A stretch of 64,000 bases of DNA from Bradyrhizobium forestalis (GCF_002795245.1 NZ_PGVG01000017.1:87518-151517); one strand, 5' to 3'; counted from the first letter of the stretch, positions 35,523-43,948 are shown. Notes: generated by a model from the letters alone, not told the origin. Numbers and translations are program-made.

Positions 35523-35781
35523 TTGGGCCCGCCTCGATGCGATGACGGACGAGGAATTGGAAGCTTCGATCGCAAACGACCCTGACTGGGCGGAGTTCAA
35601 GGACATCGATTGGTCAGATGCCGTATTGGTGATGCCGCCCAGGAAAAAGGCAATCTCGATCCGTGTCGATGAAGACGTTCTCGACTTCTTCAAGCGCGAG
35701 GGCGAAGGCTATCAACGGCGCATGAACGCGGTGCTTCGCTCTTACATGGAACAGAAATCGAAACCGAAAAAGCGGGCTTGA
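35464..35781 (+). CDS. brnA: BrnA-family antitoxin
   Basis: 105 aa. The C-terminal ribbon-helix-helix (KKAISIRVDEDVLDFFKREGEGYQRRMNAVLRSYM in pattern) binds DNA, and the N-terminal part (DWARLDAMTDEELEASIANDPDW) would neutralise BrnT. It starts inside brnT in another frame, which couples translation of the pair. BrnA normally represses its own promoter, here with the candidate palindrome at 35185-35196. Confidence 0.93.
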   Translation: MKKEHIVKRRWGDRRKGNTDWARLDAMTDEELEASIANDPDWAEFKDIDWSDAVLVMPPRKKAISIRVDEDVLDFFKREGEGYQRRMNAVLRSYMEQKSKPKKRA

Positions 35782-35812
35782 ACCGCGCCCGGTTCCACGC
35801 TTCCATATCCCC

Positions 35813-36376
35813 ATGTTCAGGACGTTTCGAGGCGGCCAGAGCGGGGGCTGGCGTGTGACCTCGATTTCATCAGTGACGGGCGAGCCCCTGCCCTTCGTGC
35901 CGGCGCTGTCGGTGACCGACAGCGAGGCCATCTCGTTGCCGCTGGTGCCCTCGCGCAATGCCTGGCGGCTGGCGGGGGTCGCAAGCAGCTTGCGCTACAC
36001 CGAGCGGGCCGAGAAGCAGCAGCTCGTCGCCGTGCAGGCCGGTCTCGGCCGCATCGAGGCAACCAGCGCGGCGCTGATCCCGATCCGCAAGTCGCAAGCC
36101 TGGTGGGAGCTGACGCAGGAAGAGCGCCGCAAGATCTTCGAGGACAAGTCGCACCACATCGCGAGCAGTCTCCGTTTCCTGCCCGCGATCGCGCGCCAGC
36201 TCTATCACTGCCGCGATCTCGGCGGCCCCTTCGATTTCCTGACCTGGTTCGAATTCGCACCCGCAGACGTCTCGCTGTTCGAGGAGCTGGTGGCGATGCT
36301 GAGGCGGACCGAGGAGTGGAGCTATGTCGAGCGCGAGGTCGACGTGCGCGTGGTGAAGGAAGTGCTGTCGGCCTAG
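35813..36376 (+). CDS. cld: chlorite dismutase-family heme protein (short, dimeric type)
   Basis: 187 aa, the length of the dimeric Nitrobacter winogradskyi enzyme rather than the longer pentameric forms. ALIPIRKSQAWWELTQEERR and KIFEDKSHHIASSLRFLPAI match that lineage. By alignment from memory the proximal heme ligand is the His of SHH (near residue 115) and the distal catalytic Arg is Arg128 in AIARQLYHC. The activity would be conversion of chlorite to chloride and O2. It starts 31 bp after brnA with no obvious promoter, so read-through from the toxin-antitoxin operon is possible. Its 3' end overlaps the next gene by 4 bp. Confidence 0.87.
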   Translation: MFRTFRGGQSGGWRVTSISSVTGEPLPFVPALSVTDSEAISLPLVPSRNAWRLAGVASSLRYTERAEKQQLVAVQAGLGRIEATSAALIPIRKSQAWWELTQEERRKIFEDKSHHIASSLRFLPAIARQLYHCRDLGGPFDFLTWFEFAPADVSLFEELVAMLRRTEEWSYVEREVDVRVVKEVLSA

Positions 36377-36771
36377 TGCTCCAGGAAGCGTCCGGACTCG
36401 ATGCGCGGCAGATCCGTGACGGGCCAATTGTAGACGTAAGTCCAGGCTTTCTCGGCGGCTCCGTCGGGCAACGTGACGTCGATCAGCTGCCGCAGATATT
36501 CCGTCGGCTCCGGAAAGCCCTCGCCGCAGGCTTCATACATGTCGAGCTCGCGCAGCAGCTCGTCGGCGACGCGCAGGCGAAACAGCTCACCATGGACGAT
36601 GTCCGTCGGCGCATCCGAGAGCAGCAAGCCCGGATAATGCTTCACCAGCACGAGCCGGCCGCGGCAGGTCGCCTCCCCAAGAAAATCCGCATGGGCCGAG
36701 AGCAGCCGCGCCATCGGATGATCAAAGCCGCGCATCAAGGTGCCGTAGACGAAGAGACGATCGGAGGTCAT
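36373..36771 (-). CDS. gamma-glutamylcyclotransferase-like (AIG2/GGCT fold) protein
   Basis: 132 aa. The N-terminal LFVYGTLMRG is the family's substrate-loop motif, and VHGELFRL and LDMYEACGEGFPEPTEY (with the expected catalytic acidic residue before the motif's Tyr) fit. Such enzymes release 5-oxoproline from gamma-glutamyl groups. It is convergent with the chlorite dismutase gene, the stop codons overlapping by 4 bp. Confidence 0.85.
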   Translation of the reverse strand: MTSDRLFVYGTLMRGFDHPMARLLSAHADFLGEATCRGRLVLVKHYPGLLLSDAPTDIVHGELFRLRVADELLRELDMYEACGEGFPEPTEYLRQLIDVTLPDGAAEKAWTYVYNWPVTDLPRIESGRFLEH

Positions 36772-36846
36772 GGTGTTCTAATGTTGCGACGTCGATGCAA
36801 TACCGTTACTCCGTTTACACACGTTATTGTTTCATAGGCAATCAGG

Positions 36847-37650
36847 ATGGACCTGCACACGGCCGACGCGGCCGATCAGCTGCTCGGCGAGGGCGACGTT
36901 GCGCCGGTGCATGAAGTGAATGCGGCGGGCCAATCGCCCTTCCTGCTCACCGCGGATCACTACGGACGGGTGCTGCCGCGCGCGCTCGGCGATCTCGGCG
37001 TCGCGGAAAGCGAGCTTGTCAGGCACATCGCCTGGGACATCGGCATCGCCGGCGTCGCCGAGCGGCTCGCCAGGATGCTCGACGCACATCTGATCGCGCA
37101 GCGCTATTCGCGGCTTGCGATCGACTGCAATCGTCCACCCGGTGTCGCAAGCTCGATCCCTGTGATCTCCGAGGCGACCGCCATCCCCGGCAATGAGAAT
37201 CTGGTGGCCGCGGCCAAGGAGAGGCGCCGGCGCGAGATCTTCGATCCCTATCACGGCCGGATTGCCGCAGCGATCGATGCGCGGGTGCAGGCGGGCAAGC
37301 CGACGGTGCTGGTGGCGTTGCACAGCTTCACGCCAGTCTATTACGGCGATCCGCGGCCCTGGCACATCGGCACGCTCTATCACCGCGACACGGTGCTGCC
37401 GCGGCTGATGCTGCAGCACCTGCGGGGCGAGAGCGACCTCGTCGTCGGCGACAACCAGCCCTATGCGGTGAGCGACATCACCGACTACACCATCCCCGTC
37501 CACGGCGAGGCGCGCGGGCTGATCAACACCGGCATTGAAATCCGCCAGGACCTGATCACCGACGAGAGCGGCCAGCAGCAATGGGCCGAGCGGTTGGCGC
37601 GGATCCTTCGCGCGATCGAGGCAACGCTGCGCAAGGAAGGAATGGCCTGA
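36847..37650 (+). CDS. N-formylglutamate amidohydrolase family protein
   Basis: 267 aa. Family features: SPFLLTADHYGRVLPRALGDLGV, HIAWDIGIAGVAERLA, AIDCNRPPG, and VALHSFTPVYYG. HutG-type enzymes hydrolyse N-formylglutamate in histidine degradation. No other hut gene is present here, so the physiological substrate may differ. It stands alone between divergent and convergent neighbours. Confidence 0.9.
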   Translation: MDLHTADAADQLLGEGDVAPVHEVNAAGQSPFLLTADHYGRVLPRALGDLGVAESELVRHIAWDIGIAGVAERLARMLDAHLIAQRYSRLAIDCNRPPGVASSIPVISEATAIPGNENLVAAAKERRRREIFDPYHGRIAAAIDARVQAGKPTVLVALHSFTPVYYGDPRPWHIGTLYHRDTVLPRLMLQHLRGESDLVVGDNQPYAVSDITDYTIPVHGEARGLINTGIEIRQDLITDESGQQQWAERLARILRAIEATLRKEGMA

Positions 37651-37653
37651 TGG

Positions 37654-38274
37654 TCATTTCGCCCGTGTCAGCGCCAGCCAGATGCCGCCGCCGATCATGA
37701 AGCCGCCGGAGATGCGCGACATCATCCGCGTGCGGCGGGCCGAGAAGAATTTTCGGGCACGCCCGGCGGCGATGGCGTAGAGCGCATCCGTCATCACCGC
37801 CGTGACCATGAAGGTGGCGCCCAGCAGCGCGACTTGCGGAAAGTGCGGCTGGTTCATGTCCATGAACTGCGGGATGAACGCGCCAAAGAACACCAGCACC
37901 TTCGGATTCGACAGCAGCACCAAAAATCCCTGCAGGAAGAAGCCGCCGCGCGGCGGCGGTGGCGGCGCCTTGACGTCGACGCCCTCGACCGGCGCCCAGA
38001 TCAGCTTGATGCCGAGCCAGACCAGATAAGCGGCGCCGGCAAAGCGCACCCAATCGAACCAGTAGCCCATGGTCGCCATCAGCGAGGTCAGGCCGACCGC
38101 GACGATGCCGATGACGATGGCAAGACCAGCTTGCGCGCCGGCAACGTTGGTCAGCGCCGCGCGCGTGCCATGGCGCAGCCCGTTGGCGATGACGAGGGTG
38201 ACGATCGGCCCAGGCAGCAGCGCCAGCGCAATGCAGGCGGCGACGAAGGCGAGATAGGCTTGCATGGACATCAT
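37654..38274 (-). CDS. LysE/RhtB-family exporter
   Basis: 206 aa from the ATG at 38274; upstream in-frame residues lack family similarity. N-terminal ACIALALLPGPIVTLVIANG carries the LPGP motif, and FLVLLSNPKVLVFFGAFIPQF is the hallmark segment. Six membrane helices are expected. A Pro-rich cytoplasmic loop (KAPPPPPRGG) is unusual. Substrate unknown. Convergent with the N-formylglutamate amidohydrolase gene. Confidence 0.9.
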   Translation of the reverse strand: MMSMQAYLAFVAACIALALLPGPIVTLVIANGLRHGTRAALTNVAGAQAGLAIVIGIVAVGLTSLMATMGYWFDWVRFAGAAYLVWLGIKLIWAPVEGVDVKAPPPPPRGGFFLQGFLVLLSNPKVLVFFGAFIPQFMDMNQPHFPQVALLGATFMVTAVMTDALYAIAAGRARKFFSARRTRMMSRISGGFMIGGGIWLALTRAK

Positions 38275-38363
38275 GGGAAGGACTCGGCTGGGGGCGGTTT
38301 GCGCATTAATGCATGGCGAGGGCTGGAACGGAAGATGTTCCCCCTCTCCCTGATTTTCGCGGC

Positions 38364-38392
38364 TTGACATGCAACCATTTGGTTGCCTATCA
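38364..38392 (+). promoter_or_regulatory. promoter with ArsR-type operator filling the spacer
   Basis: TTGACA (38364-38369) and CTATCA (38387-38392) are 17 bp apart. The palindrome GCAACCATTTGGTTGC (38371-38386) fills that spacer, so a bound repressor would exclude RNA polymerase. The ArsR gene at 38401 follows directly and is probably autorepressed. Confidence 0.75.
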
Positions 38393-38400
38393 TCGCTGCC

Positions 38401-38715
38401 ATGGATGAGGTCTTCAAAGCGCTCGCCGACGCGTCACGACGCTCGCTCTTGGACAGGCTTCACGCCAGGAACGGCCAGACATTGAACGAACTTTGCGAGG
38501 GCCTCGCCATGACGCGGCAGGCCGTCACAAAACACCTTGTCATTCTCGAAGACGCCAACCTGGTCACCACCATCAGGCATGGGCGCGAGAAGCTGCACTA
38601 CCTCAACCCGGTGCCGATCCATCAGATCGGCGAACGCTGGATCAGGAAATTCGAGCGCGGCAAGCTCGCCGCGCTCAGCGAGTTGAAACGCCAGTTGGAG
38701 AAGCGCGATGAGTAA
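38401..38715 (+). CDS. ArsR-family transcriptional regulator
   Basis: 104 aa from the ATG at 38401. A winged helix covers most of the protein (VFKALADASRRSLLDRLHARNGQTLNEL and MTRQAVTKHLVILEDANLV in pattern). There are no metal-binding Cys clusters, so this is the subgroup that pairs with AHSA1/SRPBCC proteins rather than a metal sensor. Its 3' end overlaps the next gene by 8 bp. Autorepression through 38371-38386 is likely. Confidence 0.92.
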   Translation: MDEVFKALADASRRSLLDRLHARNGQTLNELCEGLAMTRQAVTKHLVILEDANLVTTIRHGREKLHYLNPVPIHQIGERWIRKFERGKLAALSELKRQLEKRDE

Positions 38716-39178
38716 GCCGGAGTTCGTCTACGTGACCTACATCGAGACCGCGCCCGAGAAGCTGTGGGAAGCGCTGACGTCGAGCGAGTTCGCCAGGCAA
38801 TACTGGTTCGGCGCCGAGGTGAAGTCGGACTGGAAGGTCGGCTCTCCCTTCGCGCTCACGCTCGACGGCGAGGTCACAGATTCCGGCGAGATACTGGAAT
38901 CCGATCCGCCGCGGCGCCTGTCCTACAGCTTCAAGCACCACAAGTACGAGGAGCTGCGCGACGAGCCGACCTCGCGCGTCGTCTTCACCATCGAACCGTT
39001 CGGCTCGCTGGTGCGTTTAACCGTGCTGCATGACGGCTTCGTCGAGGGCGGCAAATATCTCGGCGCCGTCTCCAACGGCTGGCCGGCGATCCTGTCCGGG
39101 CTCAAGAGCCTTCTGGAGCGAGGTCAGGTCCTCGCCATCCCGCGCGCAGCCCTCAACAAAGGATTCGACGCAAAATGA
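38708..39178 (+). CDS. SRPBCC (AHSA1-like) domain protein, first copy
   Basis: 156 aa. VYVTYIETAPEKLWEALTSSEFARQYWFGAEVKSDWKVGS is the usual beginning of the activator-of-Hsp90-ATPase/START-like fold, and NGWPAILSGLKSLLERG is the usual C-terminal helix. The fold makes a deep ligand cavity. Translationally coupled with the ArsR gene upstream (8-bp overlap) and the second copy downstream (4-bp overlap). Confidence 0.92.
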   Translation: MSKPEFVYVTYIETAPEKLWEALTSSEFARQYWFGAEVKSDWKVGSPFALTLDGEVTDSGEILESDPPRRLSYSFKHHKYEELRDEPTSRVVFTIEPFGSLVRLTVLHDGFVEGGKYLGAVSNGWPAILSGLKSLLERGQVLAIPRAALNKGFDAK

Positions 39179-39687
39179 AGCTCGATCAGTTCAAGCCGCT
39201 GACCGTCTACACCATCTACATCGTCTCGACGCCGGACAAGGTGTGGGAGGCGCTGACCTCGGCGGAGTTCAGCAAGCAGTATTTCTTCGGCAATGAAGTG
39301 GAGGTCGAGCCGCGCCTTGGCGGCTCCTTCACCGTGCGCACGCCCGATGGCGCGCTGCACATCAGCGGCGAGGTTCTCGCCTACGACCCGCCGCGGAAGC
39401 TCTCGGTCACGTTCAACGTGAACTGGCCCGAGCTGATCGAAAAGCTCGGCCCCACGCTCGTCACCTACGAGATCGAACAGGTCGGCGATGCGGTCCGGCT
39501 CACCATGAGCGAAGGCCATGACCGCCCGCTCAGCGACGACATCCTTGCCGGCGGGCGCTCCGGCTGGCCGGCGATCCTGTCCAGCCTCAAGAGCCTGCTC
39601 GAGACCGGCCAGCCGCTGGTCGTCAAGCTCGGCCCGCCGCAGCGGATGCTCGATGCGCTGAAGGCGATGGGGATCAAGACGCCGTAG
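39175..39687 (+). CDS. SRPBCC (AHSA1-like) domain protein, second copy
   Basis: 170 aa. Paralogous to the preceding gene (VWEALTSAEFSKQYFFGNEVEVEPRLGGSF; SGWPAILSSLKSLLETG) with a longer C-terminus. It overlaps the first copy by ATGA. The three-gene unit ArsR-SRPBCC-SRPBCC looks like a small ligand-responsive operon. The ligand is unknown. Confidence 0.92.
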   Translation: MKLDQFKPLTVYTIYIVSTPDKVWEALTSAEFSKQYFFGNEVEVEPRLGGSFTVRTPDGALHISGEVLAYDPPRKLSVTFNVNWPELIEKLGPTLVTYEIEQVGDAVRLTMSEGHDRPLSDDILAGGRSGWPAILSSLKSLLETGQPLVVKLGPPQRMLDALKAMGIKTP

Positions 39688-39718
39688 GCGCGGCATCCAA
39701 CATTGTCGCGATGCCCTC

Positions 39719-39888
39719 TTCCCCTCTCCCCTTGTGGGTCCCCTTGTGGGAGAGGGTGGCTCGCCGCGATAGCGGCGAGACGGGTGAGGGGTCTGTCTCC
39801 GCGCACGACCCTTTTTGCAATGGAGTTCGCTGAAGCAACCCCTCATCCGGCGCTTCGCGCCACCTTCTCCCACAAGGGGAGAAGGGAA
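39719..39888. repeat. 170-bp element with 20-bp terminal inverted repeats
   Basis: The ends TTCCCCTCTCCCCTTGTGGG and CCCACAAGGGGAGAAGGGAA are inverted repeats with one mismatch. Inner hairpins: CTCGCCGCGATAGCGGCGAG and GGCGCTTCGCGCC. It separates convergent genes and holds no frame of note. Confidence 0.78.
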
Positions 39889-39917
39889 GAAACCGTGAGA
39901 CCACTCCCCAAAATCAG

Positions 39918-40691
39918 CTAAGGCACCGGCGCCACCAACCGCCGATAGAGGTGCCAGGTCGCATGACCCAGCACGGGCAGCGTCACGATCAGCCCGAGAA
40001 AGTACGGCAGCGCCGAGACCATCAGCAGCATCACGATGACGGCCGCCCATGAGATCATGGGCAGCGGGCTCGCGACGACGGCGCGCACGCTCGTCACCAT
40101 GGCCGTGACGAAATCAACCTCGCGATCGAGCAGCAGCGGGAACGACACCACGGTCAGCGAGAACAGGATCAGCGACAGCACCGCGCCGACCGCATTACCG
40201 ATGGCGAGGAACAGCAAGCCCTCGTTGGTGGTCAGCACCACCGTCATGAATTCCTGCAAGCTCGAGAACGAGGCATTGAGGCCGAGCAGCAGCGCGATCA
40301 GGAGCCGCACCTGGTACATCCAGACCACGAACATAAACAGCGTCACGAACGCCATCCAGCCGATCTCGCTGCGCGAGCGTATCGCCGACCAGATCGCACC
40401 GAATGAGACCGGCTCGCCGCGCTCGCGGCGACGGCTGACCTCGTAGAGGCCGATCGCCACGAACGGCCCGATCAGCGCAAAACCGGCAGCCAGGGGATAG
40501 ACCAGATAGACCATGCCGAAGGCGGTGAGACAGAGCATGATGGCGATGCCGCCGGCGGCGTAGAGCGCGCCGAAGCAGAGACCGTAAAGAGGCAGCACCT
40601 GAAAGTCGCGCAGGCCTTCGACCAGCGCCTCGGCGATGTCGGTCGCCGTCACGGGACGCACCACCGGATCGACCTTGCCCGAGATGGACAT
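39918..40691 (-). CDS. DUF2189-family integral membrane protein
   Basis: 257 aa with about six membrane helices. VRPVTATDIAEALVEGLRDFQVLPLYGLCFGALYAAGG and GFALIGPFVAIGLYEVSRRRERGE are typical of this family of unknown function. The N-terminus is cytoplasmic. The flanking genes give no hint of function. Confidence 0.88.
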   Translation of the reverse strand: MSISGKVDPVVRPVTATDIAEALVEGLRDFQVLPLYGLCFGALYAAGGIAIMLCLTAFGMVYLVYPLAAGFALIGPFVAIGLYEVSRRRERGEPVSFGAIWSAIRSRSEIGWMAFVTLFMFVVWMYQVRLLIALLLGLNASFSSLQEFMTVVLTTNEGLLFLAIGNAVGAVLSLILFSLTVVSFPLLLDREVDFVTAMVTSVRAVVASPLPMISWAAVIVMLLMVSALPYFLGLIVTLPVLGHATWHLYRRLVAPVP

Positions 40692-40817
40692 CAGCTTCCT
40701 CCCTCACGCGATCTTCGCCGCGCCTTGGGGCCGATGTTAGCTCGCTCTCGTGATCCTTGCACGCAGGAGTTAGGCGGTCGGCAGATACCGCTGCGGCTCC
40801 GCTTGAAGCCACGCGTG

Positions 40818-41261
40818 TCAGGCGCGCAACGTTAGCAGAAGCGCCACGCCGAGGTTGGCCGCGAACAGAGCCGCATCGATGACGAAGATCCTGAGCATCG
40901 GTCCCTTCAGCACCGGCCAGTAAGCCACCCCGACGCGTCCGCCGCGCATCAGGACCGGAAGGTTATAGGCGAACTGACTGAAGTGGCAGGCGGCAAAGAA
41001 CAGGAACAACGCGAGTTGGGCTTCGACCGGCTGAAAGAAGGACGGCCGCGCTGCTAGAAGATAGAACGACAACAGCCCGATCGGCAGATTCATCCCGCCG
41101 AGGAACGCCACGCTCGCCGCGAGGGTCGGCGCGATCGGATTGCTGCGCTCTTCCCGCGGCAGCAATATCTTCAGCGTGTTGCGTTGCGCGATGCTGAACT
41201 GGATGAACGCGCCGACGAACCAGAGCGTGTTGAGAAGCAGAACGATATCCGAAAGGCGCAT
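40818..41261 (-). CDS. small integral membrane protein of unknown function
   Basis: 147 aa from the ATG at 41261. Four hydrophobic helices are visible (LSDIVLLLNTLWFVGAFIQF, PLASVAFLGG-like region, LALFLFFAACHFSQFAYNL, IFVIDAALFAANLGVALLL). It starts 2 bp after the stop of the NTF2-like gene, so they form an operon, probably under the palindrome at 41688. No family recognised. Confidence 0.8.
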   Translation of the reverse strand: MRLSDIVLLLNTLWFVGAFIQFSIAQRNTLKILLPREERSNPIAPTLAASVAFLGGMNLPIGLLSFYLLAARPSFFQPVEAQLALFLFFAACHFSQFAYNLPVLMRGGRVGVAYWPVLKGPMLRIFVIDAALFAANLGVALLLTLRA

Positions 41262-41263
41262 GG

Positions 41264-41632
41264 CTATTTTCCGTAGAAAGCTTCGCTGCGGACCACGCGG
41301 CCCGCAGCGTCGAAGTCCATGAATTCGCTGGCACGCGTGTCGCCCAGCTGCCACCACACCGTCAGCCGCGCGATCGCCTCGTCCCAACTCCAGCTCAGGA
41401 TCTTCAGGTCGGCACTTTCGATGTGGCCATAGGCTTTCCGCCAATAGGCGCGGATGTTCTCAGCGCCGGTGACGGTCGGAGCCCCCGTCAGGGTGAGAGC
41501 AAGAGGGCTGCGCATCTCTGCATCATCGGCGAAATGCGCGACGACCGCATCGATATCGACCCTGCACCAATTCGCGCACCATGCCGCAACGAAGCGTGCG
41601 GCGGCCGCGCGATCCATTGCCTGTTCACTCAC
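41264..41632 (-). CDS. NTF2-like (SnoaL-type) protein
   Basis: 122 aa. AAARFVAAWCANWCRVDIDAVVAHFADDAEMRSP, followed by an IRAYWRKAYGHI helix and two final strands (ARLTVWWQLGD, FMDFDAAGRVVRSEAFYGK), fits the NTF2-like cone fold used by isomerases, hydrolases and ligand-binding proteins. First gene of a two-gene operon with the membrane protein downstream. Confidence 0.87.
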   Translation of the reverse strand: MSEQAMDRAAAARFVAAWCANWCRVDIDAVVAHFADDAEMRSPLALTLTGAPTVTGAENIRAYWRKAYGHIESADLKILSWSWDEAIARLTVWWQLGDTRASEFMDFDAAGRVVRSEAFYGK

Positions 41633-41687
41633 GACACGGATCCTCCCCCGGCTTGTGGCCGGGAAGGTGGCAAAGCCCGCGCCTCAT

Positions 41688-41702
41688 GTCAACTATATTG
41701 AC
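41688..41702 (-). promoter_or_regulatory. putative MarR-type operator
   Basis: GTCAACTATATTGAC is an imperfect palindrome with 5-bp arms, 55 bp upstream of the NTF2-like start codon and 12 bp beyond the marR stop codon. MarR-family proteins often bind such AT-rich palindromes, so the adjacent MarR could control the NTF2-membrane protein operon. Confidence 0.5.
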
Positions 41703-41714
41703 TTGAGGATTCGG

Positions 41715-42182
41715 TCAGTTGTTGTCGGCGATCGCCTCCATAACGCCCATCCACCCCGCCGCACCGGACGCCCCGACGCGCTCGAACGCCTCGCGCAGGG
41801 CTTGGCGCTCGTGGTCCGAGGCCCGCTGTTCGATGCGTCGCCCCGCTTCCGTCAGGCGCAGCAGTTTCGAGCGATGCTGCTCCGGCGAGCGCTTCGACGT
41901 CAGGAGCTTGCGCTCCAGGAGCAGATTGAGCGGCCGGTTGAGGGCCTGCTTGGAAATGCCGAGGATCTCGATCAGCGCGCCGATCGCGATGTCGGGCCGG
42001 CGCGCCACCACGTAGAGGATACGATGGTGCGGTCGCGACAGGCCTTGCTTGGCAAGATATGCGTCGGCCTTCAGCGTCATCCCGCGCCAGCCGTAATACA
42101 TGAGCTCCAGCGCCGCATCGAGCTCGTGCAGCTTTGCAAGCGAGGCGCGGTGAAGCCCCGCGGCTTGAGACGTCTTTGCCAT
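41715..42182 (-). CDS. MarR-family transcriptional regulator
   Basis: 155 aa. Winged helix: LSRPHHRILYVVARRPDIAIGALIEILGISKQALNRPLNLLLERKLL in pattern, then the wing and the C-terminal dimer helix. It starts 10 bp after the stop of the acyl-CoA synthetase gene, so they form an operon. MarR proteins beside acyl-CoA ligases often sense aromatic or acyl-CoA ligands. Confidence 0.92.
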   Translation of the reverse strand: MAKTSQAAGLHRASLAKLHELDAALELMYYGWRGMTLKADAYLAKQGLSRPHHRILYVVARRPDIAIGALIEILGISKQALNRPLNLLLERKLLTSKRSPEQHRSKLLRLTEAGRRIEQRASDHERQALREAFERVGASGAAGWMGVMEAIADNN

Positions 42183-42192
42183 TGTCGAAAAG

Positions 42193-43803
42193 CTAGCCCC
42201 TCGCCCGCAGCTCGCGCCGCAGCACCTTGCCCGTCGCCGTCATCGGCAGCGTCTCCGCGAATGCGACGAAGCGCGGATATTCGTGCGCGGCGAGCTGCAC
42301 CTTGACGAATTCCTGGATTTCGCGCGCGAGCGCATCGCTGCCGGTAAAGCCCGGCCGCAGCACGATCCAGGCCTTGATCGATTCGGTCCGGATCGGATCG
42401 GGGATGCCGACCACCGCGGCCATCGCCACCGACGGGTGCTTCATCAGAGTGTGCTCGATCTCCGACGGGCCGACGCGATAGCCGGCGGTGGTGATGACGT
42501 CGTCCTCACGGCTGACATACCAGAAATAGCCATCGTCGTCCTGCACGCCGAGATCGCCGGTGAGCAGGAACTCGCCGGCATATTTCTTCGCCGTCGCCTC
42601 GGGGTTGCGCCAGTATTCGAGCATGGTGACGGGGCATGGCTGGCGCACGCCGATGATGCCGCGCTGGCCGCGCGGCAATTCCTCGCCCTTATCGTTGACG
42701 ATGCGGACGTCGAAGCCCGGCGTCGCCTTGCCCATCGCGCCGGGGCGGATCGGAAACAGATTCGCGTTGCTGCCGATCACGAGATTGCACTCGGTCTGGC
42801 CGAACACCTCATGTGCGTCGATACCGAAAGTCTCGCGCACCCAGCCGAGCAATTCGCCGCCGAGCGACTCACCGCCCGTAAAAATGCTGCGCAGCTTGAC
42901 ACCCGGATGCTTCACGCCGGCCTGCCGCATCAGCTTCAGCGCGGTCGGCGGCAGGAAGACGTTGCGGACACCAAGGTCCGCCATCATCTGCATCGCCGCC
43001 TGCGGCTCGAACTTTCGCGCGCGATGGCCGACCAGGGGAATGCCATGATACCAGAACGCCAGCAGGCCGTTGACGAGGCCGCCGATCCAGGCCCAGTCCG
43101 CCGGCGTCCACATGAGGTCGCCGGGCCGCGGCAGGAAGTTGTGGCACATCTCCACGTTCGGCAGATGGCCGAGCACGACGCGGTGCGCATGCAGCGCGCC
43201 CTTCGGGTTGCCGGTCGTGCCGGAGGTGTAGATGATCAGCGCGGGATCGTCGGCGGAGGTATCTACGGTCGCAAAGTCCTCAGACGCCGTTTCGATCGCC
43301 GACCAGAACGGTTTTGCGCCGGCGTGGACGGCGCCGCTCGTGACATAGATGTCCTGCAGATAGGGCAGCCGATCGCGGATCTTCGTGAGCTTCTCCCAGC
43401 CCGCCTCATCGGTGATGATGGCTCTTGCCTGCGAATTCGACAGGCGGAATTCCAGTGCGTCCTCGCCAAACAGGGCAAACAGCGGGATCGAGATCAGCCC
43501 GGAGCGGAACGCCGCCATATGCGCGATCGGCAATTCCAGGGATTGCGACAGGAACACCGCGACGCGGTCGCCACGGACAAGCCCATCCGCCTTCAGCACA
43601 TTGGCGAAACGGCGCGACATGTCCGCGATCTCGTCGAAGGACGTGCGCGTGGTCGCGCCGGTCTCGTCGACATAGATCAGCGCGAGGCGGCCGGTGCCGT
43701 CAGCGTGGCGGTCGCAGCAGGCCTCCGCCATGTTGAAGCGCGCGGGGATGTCCCAGCGGAAATTGCGGATGAGCTCGTCGTAGGTCTTGGCTTCGGTCAG
43801 CAT
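42193..43803 (-). CDS. AMP-forming acyl-CoA synthetase
   Basis: 536 aa from the ATG at 43803. YTSGTTGNPKG is the AMP-binding motif, DLMWTPADWAWIGG and VFGQTECN are the family's middle motifs, YFWYVSREDDVITTAGYRVGP is the hinge, and LPMTATGKVLRREL holds the catalytic Lys. It activates an unidentified carboxylic acid with ATP and CoA. The pattern is that of medium-chain or aromatic acyl-CoA synthetases, not of Acs. Co-transcribed with the MarR gene. Confidence 0.93.
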   Translation of the reverse strand: MLTEAKTYDELIRNFRWDIPARFNMAEACCDRHADGTGRLALIYVDETGATTRTSFDEIADMSRRFANVLKADGLVRGDRVAVFLSQSLELPIAHMAAFRSGLISIPLFALFGEDALEFRLSNSQARAIITDEAGWEKLTKIRDRLPYLQDIYVTSGAVHAGAKPFWSAIETASEDFATVDTSADDPALIIYTSGTTGNPKGALHAHRVVLGHLPNVEMCHNFLPRPGDLMWTPADWAWIGGLVNGLLAFWYHGIPLVGHRARKFEPQAAMQMMADLGVRNVFLPPTALKLMRQAGVKHPGVKLRSIFTGGESLGGELLGWVRETFGIDAHEVFGQTECNLVIGSNANLFPIRPGAMGKATPGFDVRIVNDKGEELPRGQRGIIGVRQPCPVTMLEYWRNPEATAKKYAGEFLLTGDLGVQDDDGYFWYVSREDDVITTAGYRVGPSEIEHTLMKHPSVAMAAVVGIPDPIRTESIKAWIVLRPGFTGSDALAREIQEFVKVQLAAHEYPRFVAFAETLPMTATGKVLRRELRARG

Positions 43804-43824
43804 GGCCTGGCGTTTCCACGGTCT

Positions 43825-43945
43825 CGGTGTCACGGCCGGGCAAAGTGCGAAGCGCGTCTTCGCGGCAAGAGGCGCGGCCATCCACGTTCTTTTCCTTCGC
43901 CGCCAGTTTAGAGACGTGTATGCCCGGGACAAGCCCGGGCATGAC
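43825..43945. repeat. palindromic intergenic element
   Basis: The right end TGCCCGGG-ACAAG-CCCGGGCA (43921-43941) is a perfect hairpin of the type found in many Bradyrhizobium intergenic repeats (ending ATGACGG). The left end carries a partial inverted copy (GTCACGGCCGGGCA). Confidence 0.6.
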
Positions 43946-43948
43946 GGC

